DNA of 64,000 bases from Variovorax atrisoli 110B (GTDB lineage: Bacteria > Pseudomonadota > Gammaproteobacteria > Burkholderiales > Burkholderiaceae_C), in contig NZ_KB907470.1 of the NCBI RefSeq assembly GCF_000382045.1, forward strand, positions 1-64,000, written 5' to 3'. This document shows, piece by piece, positions 35,026 to 47,000 of this stretch (position 1 is the stretch's first letter; each line of letters begins with the position of its first letter). A program made the translations under genes and the position numbers. The notes under the pieces were generated by a model. The model was not told where the DNA came from. It saw only the letters and a list, made by a program, of their open reading frames with translations, and ran no database searches.

Positions 35026-38000
35026 TCAGGCCAGCACGAGCTGGTGGTTGGCGAGCAGCGTCGCGAGGTCGGTGGTCACGCCGTTGAGCGTGATCAGCTG
35101 CGTCGCCGAGTAGGCGCCGCCCGCTCCGTCGCGGTCGATGTACAGCGTGGTGTTGCCTCCGCTGACCGTCACGCTGAGGTACTTGCCGATGGTCTCGCCG
35201 GCGTCGATGGTGGCGACGCCGTTGATGTAGCGGGCCGCGCCGTCGGCGTCCGCCTGGTAGCCGACCAGCAGTTCGCGGATGTCGATGCGGTCCGCATTGG
35301 CGGTTGCCTCGAAGGTTCCGACGGTGAACGAGTTCACCGAATCGGCACCGTTGCCGCCGGTGGCATCGCTGGAGGCGAGCAGCTTGTACAGCAGCGTGTC
35401 ACGCCCCCCGCCCGTGAGGTTGAAGACATCGTTTCCGCCGCGCCCCTCGAACTGGTTGTCCGCCGCGTTGTCGGTGAAGACATCCGAGCCGCTGCCGCCG
35501 GCGAGGCCCTCGATGTTGCTGAAGGTCGCGCTGCCGAAGCCGGTGCTTTGAACGCCGGCCTTGCTCAGGTCGATGGTCAGCGGCGTGCTGCCAGCGAGCT
35601 TGTAGTCGACGACGTCGACACCTCCCGTGTTGCTCCACGCCCTGACGCCCGATACCGTCACTGTGCCCCCGCCGCCCTCGTACTTGTCGTCGCCGAGGGT
35701 GGCGAAGAAGGTGTCGTTGTAGCCGGTTCCGACGATGCCGTTGCCGATGTCGGCGTTGGTCACGTTGCTGTCGGACTCGGCCGTCAGCACGAAGGCATGG
35801 TTCGCAGCGCCGGCCTTCAGGCCGGTCCAGGCCGCATTGACGTTCTCGATGGTGTTGCCGCCGAGGCTGCCCAGGCCGCCGACGTCCGCCGCCTTGCCGT
35901 TGGCGATGCGCAGGAGTGCGAGCGTGTAGGTCTCGCTGGCGTCGAGCCCGTAGAAATCGACGATCGCCGAGCTGTCGTTGGTCTGGTTGCCGGACTGCGG
36001 GTTGATCATCTGCGTGCTCACCAGCTTGCCCTTCGAATCGAAGAGCTGGACCGTGTTGCCGTAGAGCGCGTTGATGCCCTGCGCATCGAGGATGCGGAAA
36101 TGCAGCGCCGTGCCATCGGCCACCGTGCTGGTGTTGGTGATGAACTTCGTGTTGCCCCGCTGCGTGAATGCCAGCAGGTCGCGGTCGCCGTCCCAGTCGA
36201 TGTCGACCGCGACAGCGCCGGTCACGGCGTTGTTGGTCGCGTTGTTGCCTGTCCAGATGCCGGTCTCATTCAGCCCTCCCAGAAGGTTGACGGTGTCGAA
36301 CTGGACATTTCCGGACGAACTCTTGTTGAGGTAGAGGTTGATCGGTCCGGACATGCCGCTGGCCGTCTGGCCGCCGCTCGGCCCCAGGCCGGGCAGTTCG
36401 ACGGCATCCATCTTGCCGTCGCCGTCCCAGTCCACTGCGATCGAGGGACCGCCCTGCAGGCGCTTCGTGGTCGGCGTTGCGCCGTTCCAGCCGACGTACG
36501 CGTCGTTGACCATGTACATGCCCGACGGTTGGCTGCCGACGCCGGCGTACTGCGTCCCGGAATCCATCTTCAGCTTGCCAGTGCCGTCATTGAAGATGAT
36601 GCGGCTCTGGTATTGGGCGTCGGTGGTGGTGCCGTACCCGCGGCTGAGGAACAGGTCCATGTAACCGTCGCCGTTGAAATCGGCCCAGGTCATGGAGATG
36701 CCGTTTCCATAGTATGGGTCGTCGTCTGTGCGCTGGAAGGTCTTCTCGATGATCTGCGTGTTCTCCCAGGTGCCGTCGCCCTTGTTGCTCGCGACGACCA
36801 GCCGGTGCTGGTTCGTACTCCTGCCCAGACGAGGATTGGTGTTTGGGTCGTCGTACGGTCCGCCGAGCTTCGTGAGGCTTGCCGTGGCGTGATAGACCAG
36901 GTCGACCTTGCCGTCGTTGTCCAGGTCGACGCCCGACAGTTCCATGTCGAAGGTCGTGTTGTAGTAATTGTTCGAATTGGGCGCGCCCGACGCGGACGCC
37001 TTGTCGTCGGTGTAGCCGCCGTCCTTCACCATGCCGAGGATGGTGCCGTCCGCGTTCAGCACGATCTGGGAGTCGTAGCCGCCGCCGCTTGTCGCGTCGT
37101 TGGGCGTCTGGTCGCCATATGCCAGATCGACCAGCCCGTCCCCGGTCTTGTCGAAGGCCACCACGCCACCGAACCAGCTGTACGTATTCGCGCTTCCGGG
37201 GGTGAGCTTGTCGCCGTACACGGCGGCCGGCCCGCCGACCTGCACGGCGGTGTAGGAGGCGCCGTTGTAGAGGAAGGCCTGCTGGCCATCGTCGTAGGTG
37301 CTGTCCTCCGCGAACAGATCCATGTATCCATCGCGGTTGAAGTCCATGAACGTGGCGTTCTGCACGTAGTTTGGCCCGACATAACCGCGGGCATAGCCGA
37401 TGCTTGAAGCATCGTTGGTATTGCTGCGGAGATACGTCTGCTTGAAGCTGCCCAGCGAAGCGCTGTCGCTCCCGTCGGCATCCAGCATCGTCTGGTTGCT
37501 GTGGATGCGCCACATGCCGTTCTCACCGAGCGTGTAGGCAGTCGCCTTCTGGTTCGGGTCACTGGCCACCGATCCAACGGTCACCGTCGGCGCCGTCGCG
37601 ACGATCAGTTCACCCGTGGTTGCGTCGTCGGTGACCACGGCAGCGGAAGCGTTCTTCACGACGGCCCGGACGTCATGAGTTCCGACCGGAATGTCCGACG
37701 TCACCTGCACATACCAGCTCTCGTTTTGCGAATCGACAACCACCGAACCATCGGCCGAGCTGTAGGTTTTTCCGACAATGGTGACCTCGAGATACTGGCC
37801 ACCGACCAGCTTGAACGGGATGCCACCCGAAACGAGCGGCGTGGTATCGACGGTCGTCTGGCGGTTGACCGTGACGGCGTAGTCCACGGTCAGGCTGAAG
37901 TTGCCCGACAGGCTGGCCTGGTTGCCCGTCGCAGTGGTCACGGCAGCGCGATAGGTATGGGTCGATCCGTCCGCGAGAACTCCGAGGTCGTAGGTCCAGG

Positions 38001-41000
38001 TGGTGCCCGTCACTGTCGCCGTCCCCAGCAGGGTGGAGCCTTCGTAGACATTCACCGTATCGCCGGCGCCGAGCGCAGTCGTCAGGGTGCCGGTGAGTAC
38101 CGGGGTCGCGTCATCGGTCGTAGTGCCGCTGCCGAAGGTACCCCTGGCCGGACCCGCGTCGTCGATGTAGCCGGCGATCTTCGCCTCGTTGGCCGGCACC
38201 CTCGTGTCGACCGTGAAGCTCAGCGGCGCCGATCTTGGGCCTTCATTGCCTGCGACATCGACGTTGCTAACCGTCAGGCTGTGAGCGCCGTCGGCCAGCT
38301 TCTTGCTGGCGTCAGGCGTGAAGCTCCACTTGCCGGAGCCGTCCGCCATCGTGGAGCCGATCAGCGTGCCGTTGTCGTAGACCTTCACCAAGCCGTTGGG
38401 TTCGGCGCCGCTACCACCCACCTCGGGGAGGGCGTCATTGGTTGCGCCGCTGGGCGTGATGATCCCGACGACGGGGGACACGTCATCGACGGCGCGGTCG
38501 ATGGAAGGCGCGGTCGCAGGAGCGACCGTATCGACGGTGAAGGCGAGCGCTGCCGACGCGGGGCCCTCGTTACCGGCGGCATCCACGTTGCGCGCCGTCA
38601 GGCTGTGAGTGCCATCGGCCAGTTCCCTGCCGGCTTCGGGCGTGAAGCTCCACTTGCCGGAGCCGTCCGCCGTCGTGGAACCGATCAGCTTGCCGTTGTC
38701 GTAGATGCTCACCATGCCGTTGGGCTCGATTCCCGTCCCTCTAATCTCGGGGCGGACATCGTCGGTCATGCTTCCAGGCGCGATCGAGCCGGTGATCGGT
38801 CCGACGTCGTCCACGGCACGATCGATGGAAGGCGTGGCCGTCGGAGCGATCGTGTCGACCGTGAAGACCATCGCCGTCGACTGCGGGCCCTCGTTGCCCG
38901 CTGCATCGACGTTTCGCGCCGTGAGCCTGTGCAGACCATCGGCGAGCTCCTTGCCCGCCGCGGGCGTGAAGCTCCAGTTCCCCGAGGTATCCGCCGTCGC
39001 AGTACCGATCAACGTGCCATTGTCATAGACGTGGACGGTGCCGTTCGGTTCTGCGCTCGAGCCTGTCAGTTCGGGACGTGCATCGTTGGTCGCGCCGCGC
39101 GACGCGATGGCCCCCGTCACCGGCGCGACGTCGTCCCTTGCGCTGTCGATGGAGGGAGCGGTCACCGGTGCGGTCCGGTCGACCGTGAGCGTGAACTCCG
39201 CCGAGGCACCACCCTGGTTGCCCGCAGCGTCCTCGACGCGGGCGGTGTAGCGGTAGGTGCTGCCATCATCTAGGCCCTTGTCCTCGAAACTCCAGGTGCT
39301 GCCGCTCACGACGGCAGCGCCAAGGCGCGAGCCGTTGCGATAGACCGCCACTACTTCGTTCGTCGCAAGCGGCGCTGAGAGCGTGCCGTTGAGTTGGGGC
39401 GCCGCATCGTTGGTCGCGCTGCCGGACGCGAAATTGCCCTTCTGCGGATCGCGGTCATCGGTGAAGTCGGTGATGGCCGCCTTTTGGACGGGGGCCGTCA
39501 GGTCGAGCGTGATGGAGTGAGCCGAGCTCTCTGCGCCCTGGTTGCCACCGGCGCTTACGACGCGGGCGGTGTACCTGTAGGTCGCACCATCGGCGAGTCC
39601 CTTGTCGGCGAAACGCCAACTGGTTCCGGACACCGTGGCGGTGCCGATCGCGGTTCCGTTTCGCAGCACCTCGACCACCTCGCCCGTATTCAGCGCTGTT
39701 GAGATCGAGCCCACGAGTACCGGGGCGGCGTCGTTGGTCGTTCCGCCGTCTGCCACGGCGCCCCGCACCGGATCGACGTTGTCCTGCACTCGCGTGATAT
39801 CCACCGTTTGCGTAACCGTCGAGGTGATGACGGTGAAGCGCATGCTGTTCGAGGCTGCTCCGGTATTGCCGGCCAGGTCCATGACCCTGGCCTCGTAGGT
39901 GTAGGTGGTGCCGTTCGAGAGGCCGGTGTCCTCGAAGACCCAGTCGGTACCGTTGACGCTCGCATTGCCCACGTACACGCCATTGCGGAACACGCGCAGT
40001 TGTTCCGATCCTCCCAGCGTGGCGGAGAGCATGCCCTCCAGCCTGGGCGAATCGTCGTTGGTGTTTCCATTGGCCGGAATGCTGCCCAGCACAGGGTCGA
40101 CGTTGTCAAGTGCGCGCGCGAGCGTCACGGTCTGCGATGGTGCGACCGTGTCGACCGTGAAGACCATCGGCGCCGACTTCGGTCCTTCATTGCCCGCCGC
40201 GTCGACACTGCTCATCCTGAGGCTGCGCACGCCGTCGGCCAGTTCCTTGCCGGATGCAGGCTCGAAGCTCCACTTGCCGGAGGCATCGGCCCTGGTGCTG
40301 CCGATCAGCACGCCGTTGTCGTAGACGTTCACCGTGCCGTTGGCTTCGGCGCCCGAGCCCTTGAACTCAGGGCGCGCGTCGTTGCTCGTGCCGCCCTGGG
40401 CGATCGGGCCCTGGACCGGGTCGACGTTGTCGATGACGCTGTCGATGACCGGTGCGGCAGACGGGGCGACGGTATCGACCGTCAGCGTGAAGTTCGCCGA
40501 GGTGGTTCCCTTGGTGCCGGCAGCGCTGGCGATTGCGGCGGTGTAGGTGTGCGTGCTTCCATCGGCCAGCGTCGGCAGCTTGAACTCCCAGACGTTGCCA
40601 TTGCCGTTCACGGTGGCGGTGCCCAGCAGTACGCCACCTTCGAGGATCTGCACGACCTCGCCCGTCTTCAGGCCCGACACGGTGCCCTTGAGCACCGGCG
40701 TGGTGTCGTTCGTGGTCGTGCCGCTGGCGTAGTCGCCCGCATTCGGGTCGACGTCGTCGGCATAGGCGGTGATGGCCACCGCATTCCCGGCGGTCGGCGT
40801 CGAGGTGTCGACGACCACGGTGCGGGCGTCGAAGGCCGCGAGGTTGCCGGCGGTGTCCACCACGCGCACCCTGTAGTCGTGGCTGCCGTCGGCCAGCACC
40901 CTGCCGTCGACGTAGCTCCAGTTGCCGCCGCTGACGATCAGGTTGACCCAGGTGGCGCCGCCGTCGAGGCTGATCTGCGCGGTTTCGTCGGAGGCCAGCG

Positions 41001-44000
41001 TGCCGGTCAGCCTGCCGTTGATGGTCAGGCTGGTATCGCTGGTGATGAAGTCGCCGGCGACACCGGTGTCGGTGCTGATCGAGGCGATGTCGATGGTGAT
41101 GCCCGCCGAGTGCCGGGTGTCGATCACCACGCGCTGGCTGGTCGGCTTGCCGGCATTGCCGGCGGCGTCGACGACGCGCGCCTGGAAGACGTAGTCGCCA
41201 GCCGCGAGCGGCACAGCGGTGTTGTCCAGCCGATAGGTGTTGCCCGAGACCAGCGTCGCATCGCGCCAGCTGGTGCCGTTGTCGAGCGAGATCTGCACCT
41301 TCTCGCCGGTGGCGGCCGCAGCGTCCAGCGCCGCCGTCACGACGAGGGTGGTGTCGCTGGTGATGAAGTCGCTCGCGCTGGCGCCGGTGTCGTCGCTGAT
41401 CGAAGTGATCGTTGCCACCTGCGCAGGCGCAGTGGTACCGACCGTGAAGGCCAGCGGCGCAGACCGCGGTCCCTCGTTGCCGGCCGCATCGACGCTGCCC
41501 GCCGTCAGGCTGTGCGCGCCGTTGGACAGCGCCTTGCCGGCTTCGGGCGTGAAGCTCCACTTGCCCGATCCGTCGGCGATCGCGGTGCCGATCGGCGTGC
41601 CGTTGTCGTAGACCTTCACCGTGCCGTTGGGCTCGGCACCCGCGCCCGCCATCTGGGGGCGGGTTTCGTTGGTCGTGCTGCCGGCGGTGATCTGGCCGAT
41701 GACCGGTGCCGTGTTGTCCATGACGCTGTCGATCGAAGGCGCCGCCGCGGGTGCGGTGCGGTCGATGGCGATCGAGAAGAGCGCGGAGCTCGGCCCCTTG
41801 TTGCCCGCGGCGTCGATGACGGCGGCGCTGTACACGTAGCTGACGCCATCGACCAGGCCCGAGTCCTGGAAGGTCCAGGTGGTGGCATCGGCCATGGTGG
41901 CGGAGCCGACACGCCTGTAGTTCCGATAGATCGCCACCACTTCACCCGCGCCGAGCGGGGCGCTCAACGTGCCGTTGAGCATGGGCGTCGTGTCGTTGGT
42001 GGCGCTGCCCGAGGGGAAGTCGCCCTGCTGCGGGTCCTGGTTGTCCGTGAAGCTGGTGATCGCAGCGGTCTGGCCCGGTGCGGTGAGGTCGAGCGAGATC
42101 GCATAGGCAGCGCTCTTCGCCCCCTCGTTGCCGCCCGAGTTCACGACGCGGGCGGCATAGCTGTAGGTCATGCCGTCGGCCAGGCCCGAGTCGGAGAAGC
42201 TCCAAGTCGTGCCGGTGACCGTGGCGGTGCCGACCACCTTGTCGTTGCGCAGCACCTGGACCACGTCGCCAGCCCCCAGCGCGGTGGAGATGGAGCCGGT
42301 GAGCAACGGGCTGGTTTCGTTGGTCGCGGCGCCGCTGGCCACGTTGCCCATCGCCGGGTCGGTGCGGTCCTCCACACCGAGGATCTGAACCGTCTGGGTG
42401 ACACCCGATGTGTTGACGGTGAAGCGCAGGCTGTTCGAGGCAGCGCCGGCATTGCCGGCTGCGTCCATGACCCTCGCCTCGTAGGTGTAGGCGGTGCCGC
42501 TGGAGAGGCCTGCGTCCTCGAAGGTCCAGCGGGTGCCGCTCACCTTGGCCGTGCCGGCGTGCACGCCATTGCGGAACACATGGAGCTGCTCGGTGCCGGT
42601 CAGCGCGGCCGAGAGCGTGCCTTCCAGCGTGGGCGTGTCGTCGTTGGTGGTGCCGTCGGCCGGGATGTCGCCAGATACCGGGTCGACGTTGTCGATGGCG
42701 CGCAGCAGCCTCACCGTCTGCGTCGGCGCGGACGTATCGATGCGGATGGCGTGGGCGTTCGACTCTGCCCCGGGGTTGGCGGCCGCGTCCTGCACGCGGA
42801 CCGTGTAGACATAGGCGCTTCCGTTGGAGAGCCCGCTGTCGGCATAGGTCCAATGCGTCGCATCCGCCATGGTCGCGAAGCCGACCTCCTTGCCGTCGCG
42901 CAGGACCACGACCTTCTCGCCCGCCTGCAGCGCAGCCGAGATCGTGCCCGAGACCTGGGGCGCGGTGTCGTTGGTGTAGCCGTTGTTCGGCACGTCGCCC
43001 TGCTGCGGATCGACGTCGTCGTTCACGCCGGTGATGGCTGCCGTGGTGGCCGGACCGGAGAGCTTGAGCGTGATGACGTACGGCGACGAAGCCGCACCGC
43101 CGTTGCCGGCGGCGTCTTCGACGCGCACCGTGTAGCTGTAGCTCGCGGCGTTGGCGAGGCCGCTGGTGTCGGTGTAGGACCAGCTCGTGCCCGAGATCGA
43201 TGCGGTGCCGATCTTGACGCCGTCGCGATAGACGGCGACGAACTCGTTGGCGGCCAGGCTGCCGGTGATCGTGCCCCTGAGTTCCGGCTGCGAGTCGTTG
43301 GTGGTGCCGCCGTTGGCGACATCGCCCTGCACCGGCTCGACGTTGTCGAACACGGTCGAGATCGCGGCCTTCTGCGCCGGCACGGAGGCGTCGATGGTGA
43401 TGGCGTAGCTGCCCGAGATGGCGCCGCGGTTGCCGCCGGCGTCCTCGACGCGTGCGGTGTAGGCGTAGGTGCGGCCGTCGCTCAGGCCGGCGTCGTCGAA
43501 GGTCCAGTGGGTGGCGTCGGTCATCGTCGCGGTGCCGATGACTGCGCCGTCGCGCAGCACCACCACTTTCTCGCCTGCCTGCAGCGGCGCCGAGAGCGTG
43601 CCGGCCAGCTGCGGCGCGACGTCGTCGGTGAAGCCGCCGTCGGCCACCGTTCCCTGCAGCGCGCCCTGGTCGTCCTTGATCGAGACGATGGTCGTCGACT
43701 GCGATGGCGCGATGGTGTCGACCGTGAAGGCCGTCGCAACAGACTGCGGGCCCTCGTTGCCGGCCGCATCGACGCTGCTCGCCGTGAGGCTGTGGGCGCC
43801 GTTGGCCAGCTCCTTGCCGGCCTCCGGCGTGAAGCTCCACTTGCCCGCGTCGTCCACCGTCGCGGTGCCGATCAGCGTGCCGCTGTCGTAGATCCTGACG
43901 GTGGCGTTGGGCTCGGCCCCGGAGCCCTTCAGCTCGGGGCGGGCATCGTTGGTGGTGCCGCCGGAAGCGATGCTGCCGGTGACGGGCGCGACGTCGTCGG

Positions 44001-47000
44001 TGACGCTGTCGATCGAGGGCGCCGTGCTGGGCGCGCGCTGGTCGATGGTGAGGGTGAAGGCCGCCGAGGAGCCGCCGCGGTTGCCGGCGGCATCTTCGAC
44101 GAATGCCGCGTAGCTGTAGCTGGTGTTGTCGACCAGGCCCGCGTCCTGGAAGGTCCAGGCGCCGCCGCCGGTCATGGTGGCGGCACCGAGGCGCGCGCCG
44201 TTGCGATAGACGACGATGACGTCGCCCGTGTTGAGCGTGCCGGCGAAGGTGCCGTTGAGCAGCGGCGAGGTGTCGTTGGTGACGGCGCCCGATCCGAAGG
44301 TGCCCGTCAGCGGGGCCTGGTCGTCGGTGAAGCCGACGATCTGCGCGGACTGCGAAGGCACTGCGGTGGCCACGCTCAGCGAGAAGTCCGCCGAGGCCGT
44401 GCCCTTGTTGCCTGCGGCATCGGCGATCACGGCCTTGTAGGTGTGGGCGGTGCCGTTGGCCAGGACCGGCAGCGCGAAGGTCCATGCGGCACCGTTCACT
44501 GTAGCCGTGCCCAGCAGCACGGCGCCCTCGAATATCTGCACGACGTCTCCGGCCTTCAGACCCGAGACCGTGCCCTTGAGCACCGGCGTCGTGTCGTTCG
44601 TGCTCGTGCCGCTCGGGTAGTCGCCGACATTGGGCGCAACGTCGTCGGTATAGGCGGTGATCGAGACGGCGTTGTCGGCGGTGGGGCCGCTGTTGTCGAT
44701 GATCACGACCTGCGAGCTCGACGGGGTCGCGTTGCCGGCGGCATCCACGACGCGCGCCAGGAAGGTGTAGCTGCCATCGGGCAGCGAGACGGCCGTGTTG
44801 TCGAACTGGTAGTTGTTGTTGCCCACAGGCGTGGCGTTGCTCCAGGTCCTGCCGTTGTCCATCGAGATCTGCACCGTGGCGCCCTGCTCCAGCGCGGAGT
44901 CGAGCGTGATCGTCGCGACCAGCGTGCGGTCGCTGGTGACGAAGTCGTCGGCGCTCGTGCCGGTGTCGGTGCTGATCGCGCCGACGGTGGCCTTGGCCGT
45001 CGGTGGCGTGACGTCCACGTTGACCGTGAAGGAACCCGAGTGCGCGCTCTCGTTGCCCACGGAATCGGTGGTCGTGGCGGTGAAGCGGTGCGCGCCCTCT
45101 GCCAGCGGCGTGGTCGGCGTGAAGCTCCAGCTGCCGTCGGCCTTCACCGTGGCGGAGCCGAGGAAGCTGCCGTTGTCATAGATCTTGATGAGGTCGCCGG
45201 CGGTGGCACCGCTGCCGCCGAGCGTGGGCGTGGTGTCGTCGCTGTATGCGCCGCTGGCGAGCGCGCCCTGCACGAGGCCCACGTCGTCGCCGACGCCGGC
45301 GATCTTCGGCACTTCCGGGGCGGTCGTGTCGATGGTCAGGTCGATGGTGGCTTCGCCCTTCTTGCCCGCGGCGTTCACCGCGGTGGCGGTGTAGCTGTGC
45401 GTGCCCTCGCCTTGAGCGGAAAGCGTGAGACGCCAGCTGCCGCCGGCATCGGCGGTCGTCGAACCGAGGACCGTCGCGCCTTCCTTGACGGTGACGAGCG
45501 CGCCGGCCGTCGCCTTGCCCACGAGCGTGGGCGTCGTGTCGTCGGTGCGGGCACCGGGAGCGAGGTTGCCCTTGATGCTGCCCTGGTCGTCGACGACCTG
45601 CTCGATGCTGACGACGACGTCCGCGAGGTCGACGGTGAACTCAAGCGGCGCACTGGCGGCGCTGGTGTTGCCCGCGGCGTCGGTCACGGTCAGGGTGATG
45701 CGATGCGCTCCGCTGGCCAGCGGCGTGCTGGGCGTGATGCTCCAGGCGCCGTCGGTCGCGACCGTGATGCTGCCGATGAGGGCGCCGCCGTCGTACAGGC
45801 GAATGGTGTCGCCGGCCTTCACGCCGCTGCCGCTGAAGGTGGGCGTGGTGTCGTCTGTCACGCCGCCGGCGGTGATCGCGCCCTGTGCAGGCCCCTGGTC
45901 GTCCATGGCCATGACCACTGCAGGGGTGGCCGGTGCAGTGGTGTCGAGCACGATCGCATAGGCGCCGGTGCGCGGGCTGACCTGACCTGCGCCGTCGACC
46001 GCCTGCGCGGTGAGGTTCTTGGTGCCGTCGCCGCTCAGGGCGCTGGTGGTGACGCTCCAGGTGCCGTCGGAGGCCACGCTGGTCGAGCCAACGGCCGCGC
46101 CGTCGGCATAGACGGTGACCACCGTGCCGACCGTGCCCGTGCCGCGCAGGGTGGGCGTGGTGTCGTCGGTGCTCGCGTCGGGCGCCACGTTGCCGGTGAC
46201 GCTGCCCTTGTCGTCGCTCACGCCGATGATCGCGGGTGCCGCCGGCGGATCGCCCACGAGCGTGAAGGTCGACGCGGGCGTGGCCGGGCCGATGTTGCCT
46301 GCCGCATCGACAGGGCATGCGACGAGGCTGTGTGCGCCCAGGGCGAGGGGCACGGCAGGCGTGAAGCGCCAGGTGCCGTCGGCGTTCACCGCGGTGCTGC
46401 CGATGAGATTGCCGTTGTCGTAGACGTTGATGGCCGTGACCTGGGCGGGATCGGCCGTGCCGGTGTACTCCGGCTTGCTGTCGTCGGTCTTCGCGCCGGC
46501 AGCCAGGGGGCCCTGGACAGGGCCGACGTGATCCAGCACGCGCAGCTGGGAGGCATCGAGGGCCGACGGCGGCGTGGTGTCCACGGTGAGCCTGAAATCG
46601 ACGGCGCGCGGGCTTTCGTTGCCTGCCGCGTCGGTGAGCGTGTAGCTGATGCTGTGCGCGCCTTCGGCCAGCGGGAATGTAGGCATCAGCGTGCCCGTGT
46701 TCGGGTCGAAGGTCGCGGCGACCTTCGCGCCGTCGACGTACAGCGACGGCGTCAGGCCGGCCGCGACGGAGCCGATCTTGAAACCGGGCGTGGTGTCGTC
46801 GGTGAATGCCGCCGTGCTGGCCGTGTTCTGCACGGCGCCGAAGTTGTCGGCATAGCCCGAGATGGCATCCGGCCTCGCCGGCGGCGTCGTGTCGACGTTG
46901 ATCACGAAGGGCGCCGAATGCCCGCTCTGGTTGCCCACCGGGTCGGTGGCCGTGACGGTGAGCTTGTGTTCGCCCTCGGACAGCGGTGCGGTCGGCGAAG

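Noticed and set aside
34951..39273. Further long plus-strand frames over the adhesin 3' end
   Set aside because: Same origin as above: antisense frames kept open by high GC and the repeated codon pattern of the real gene.
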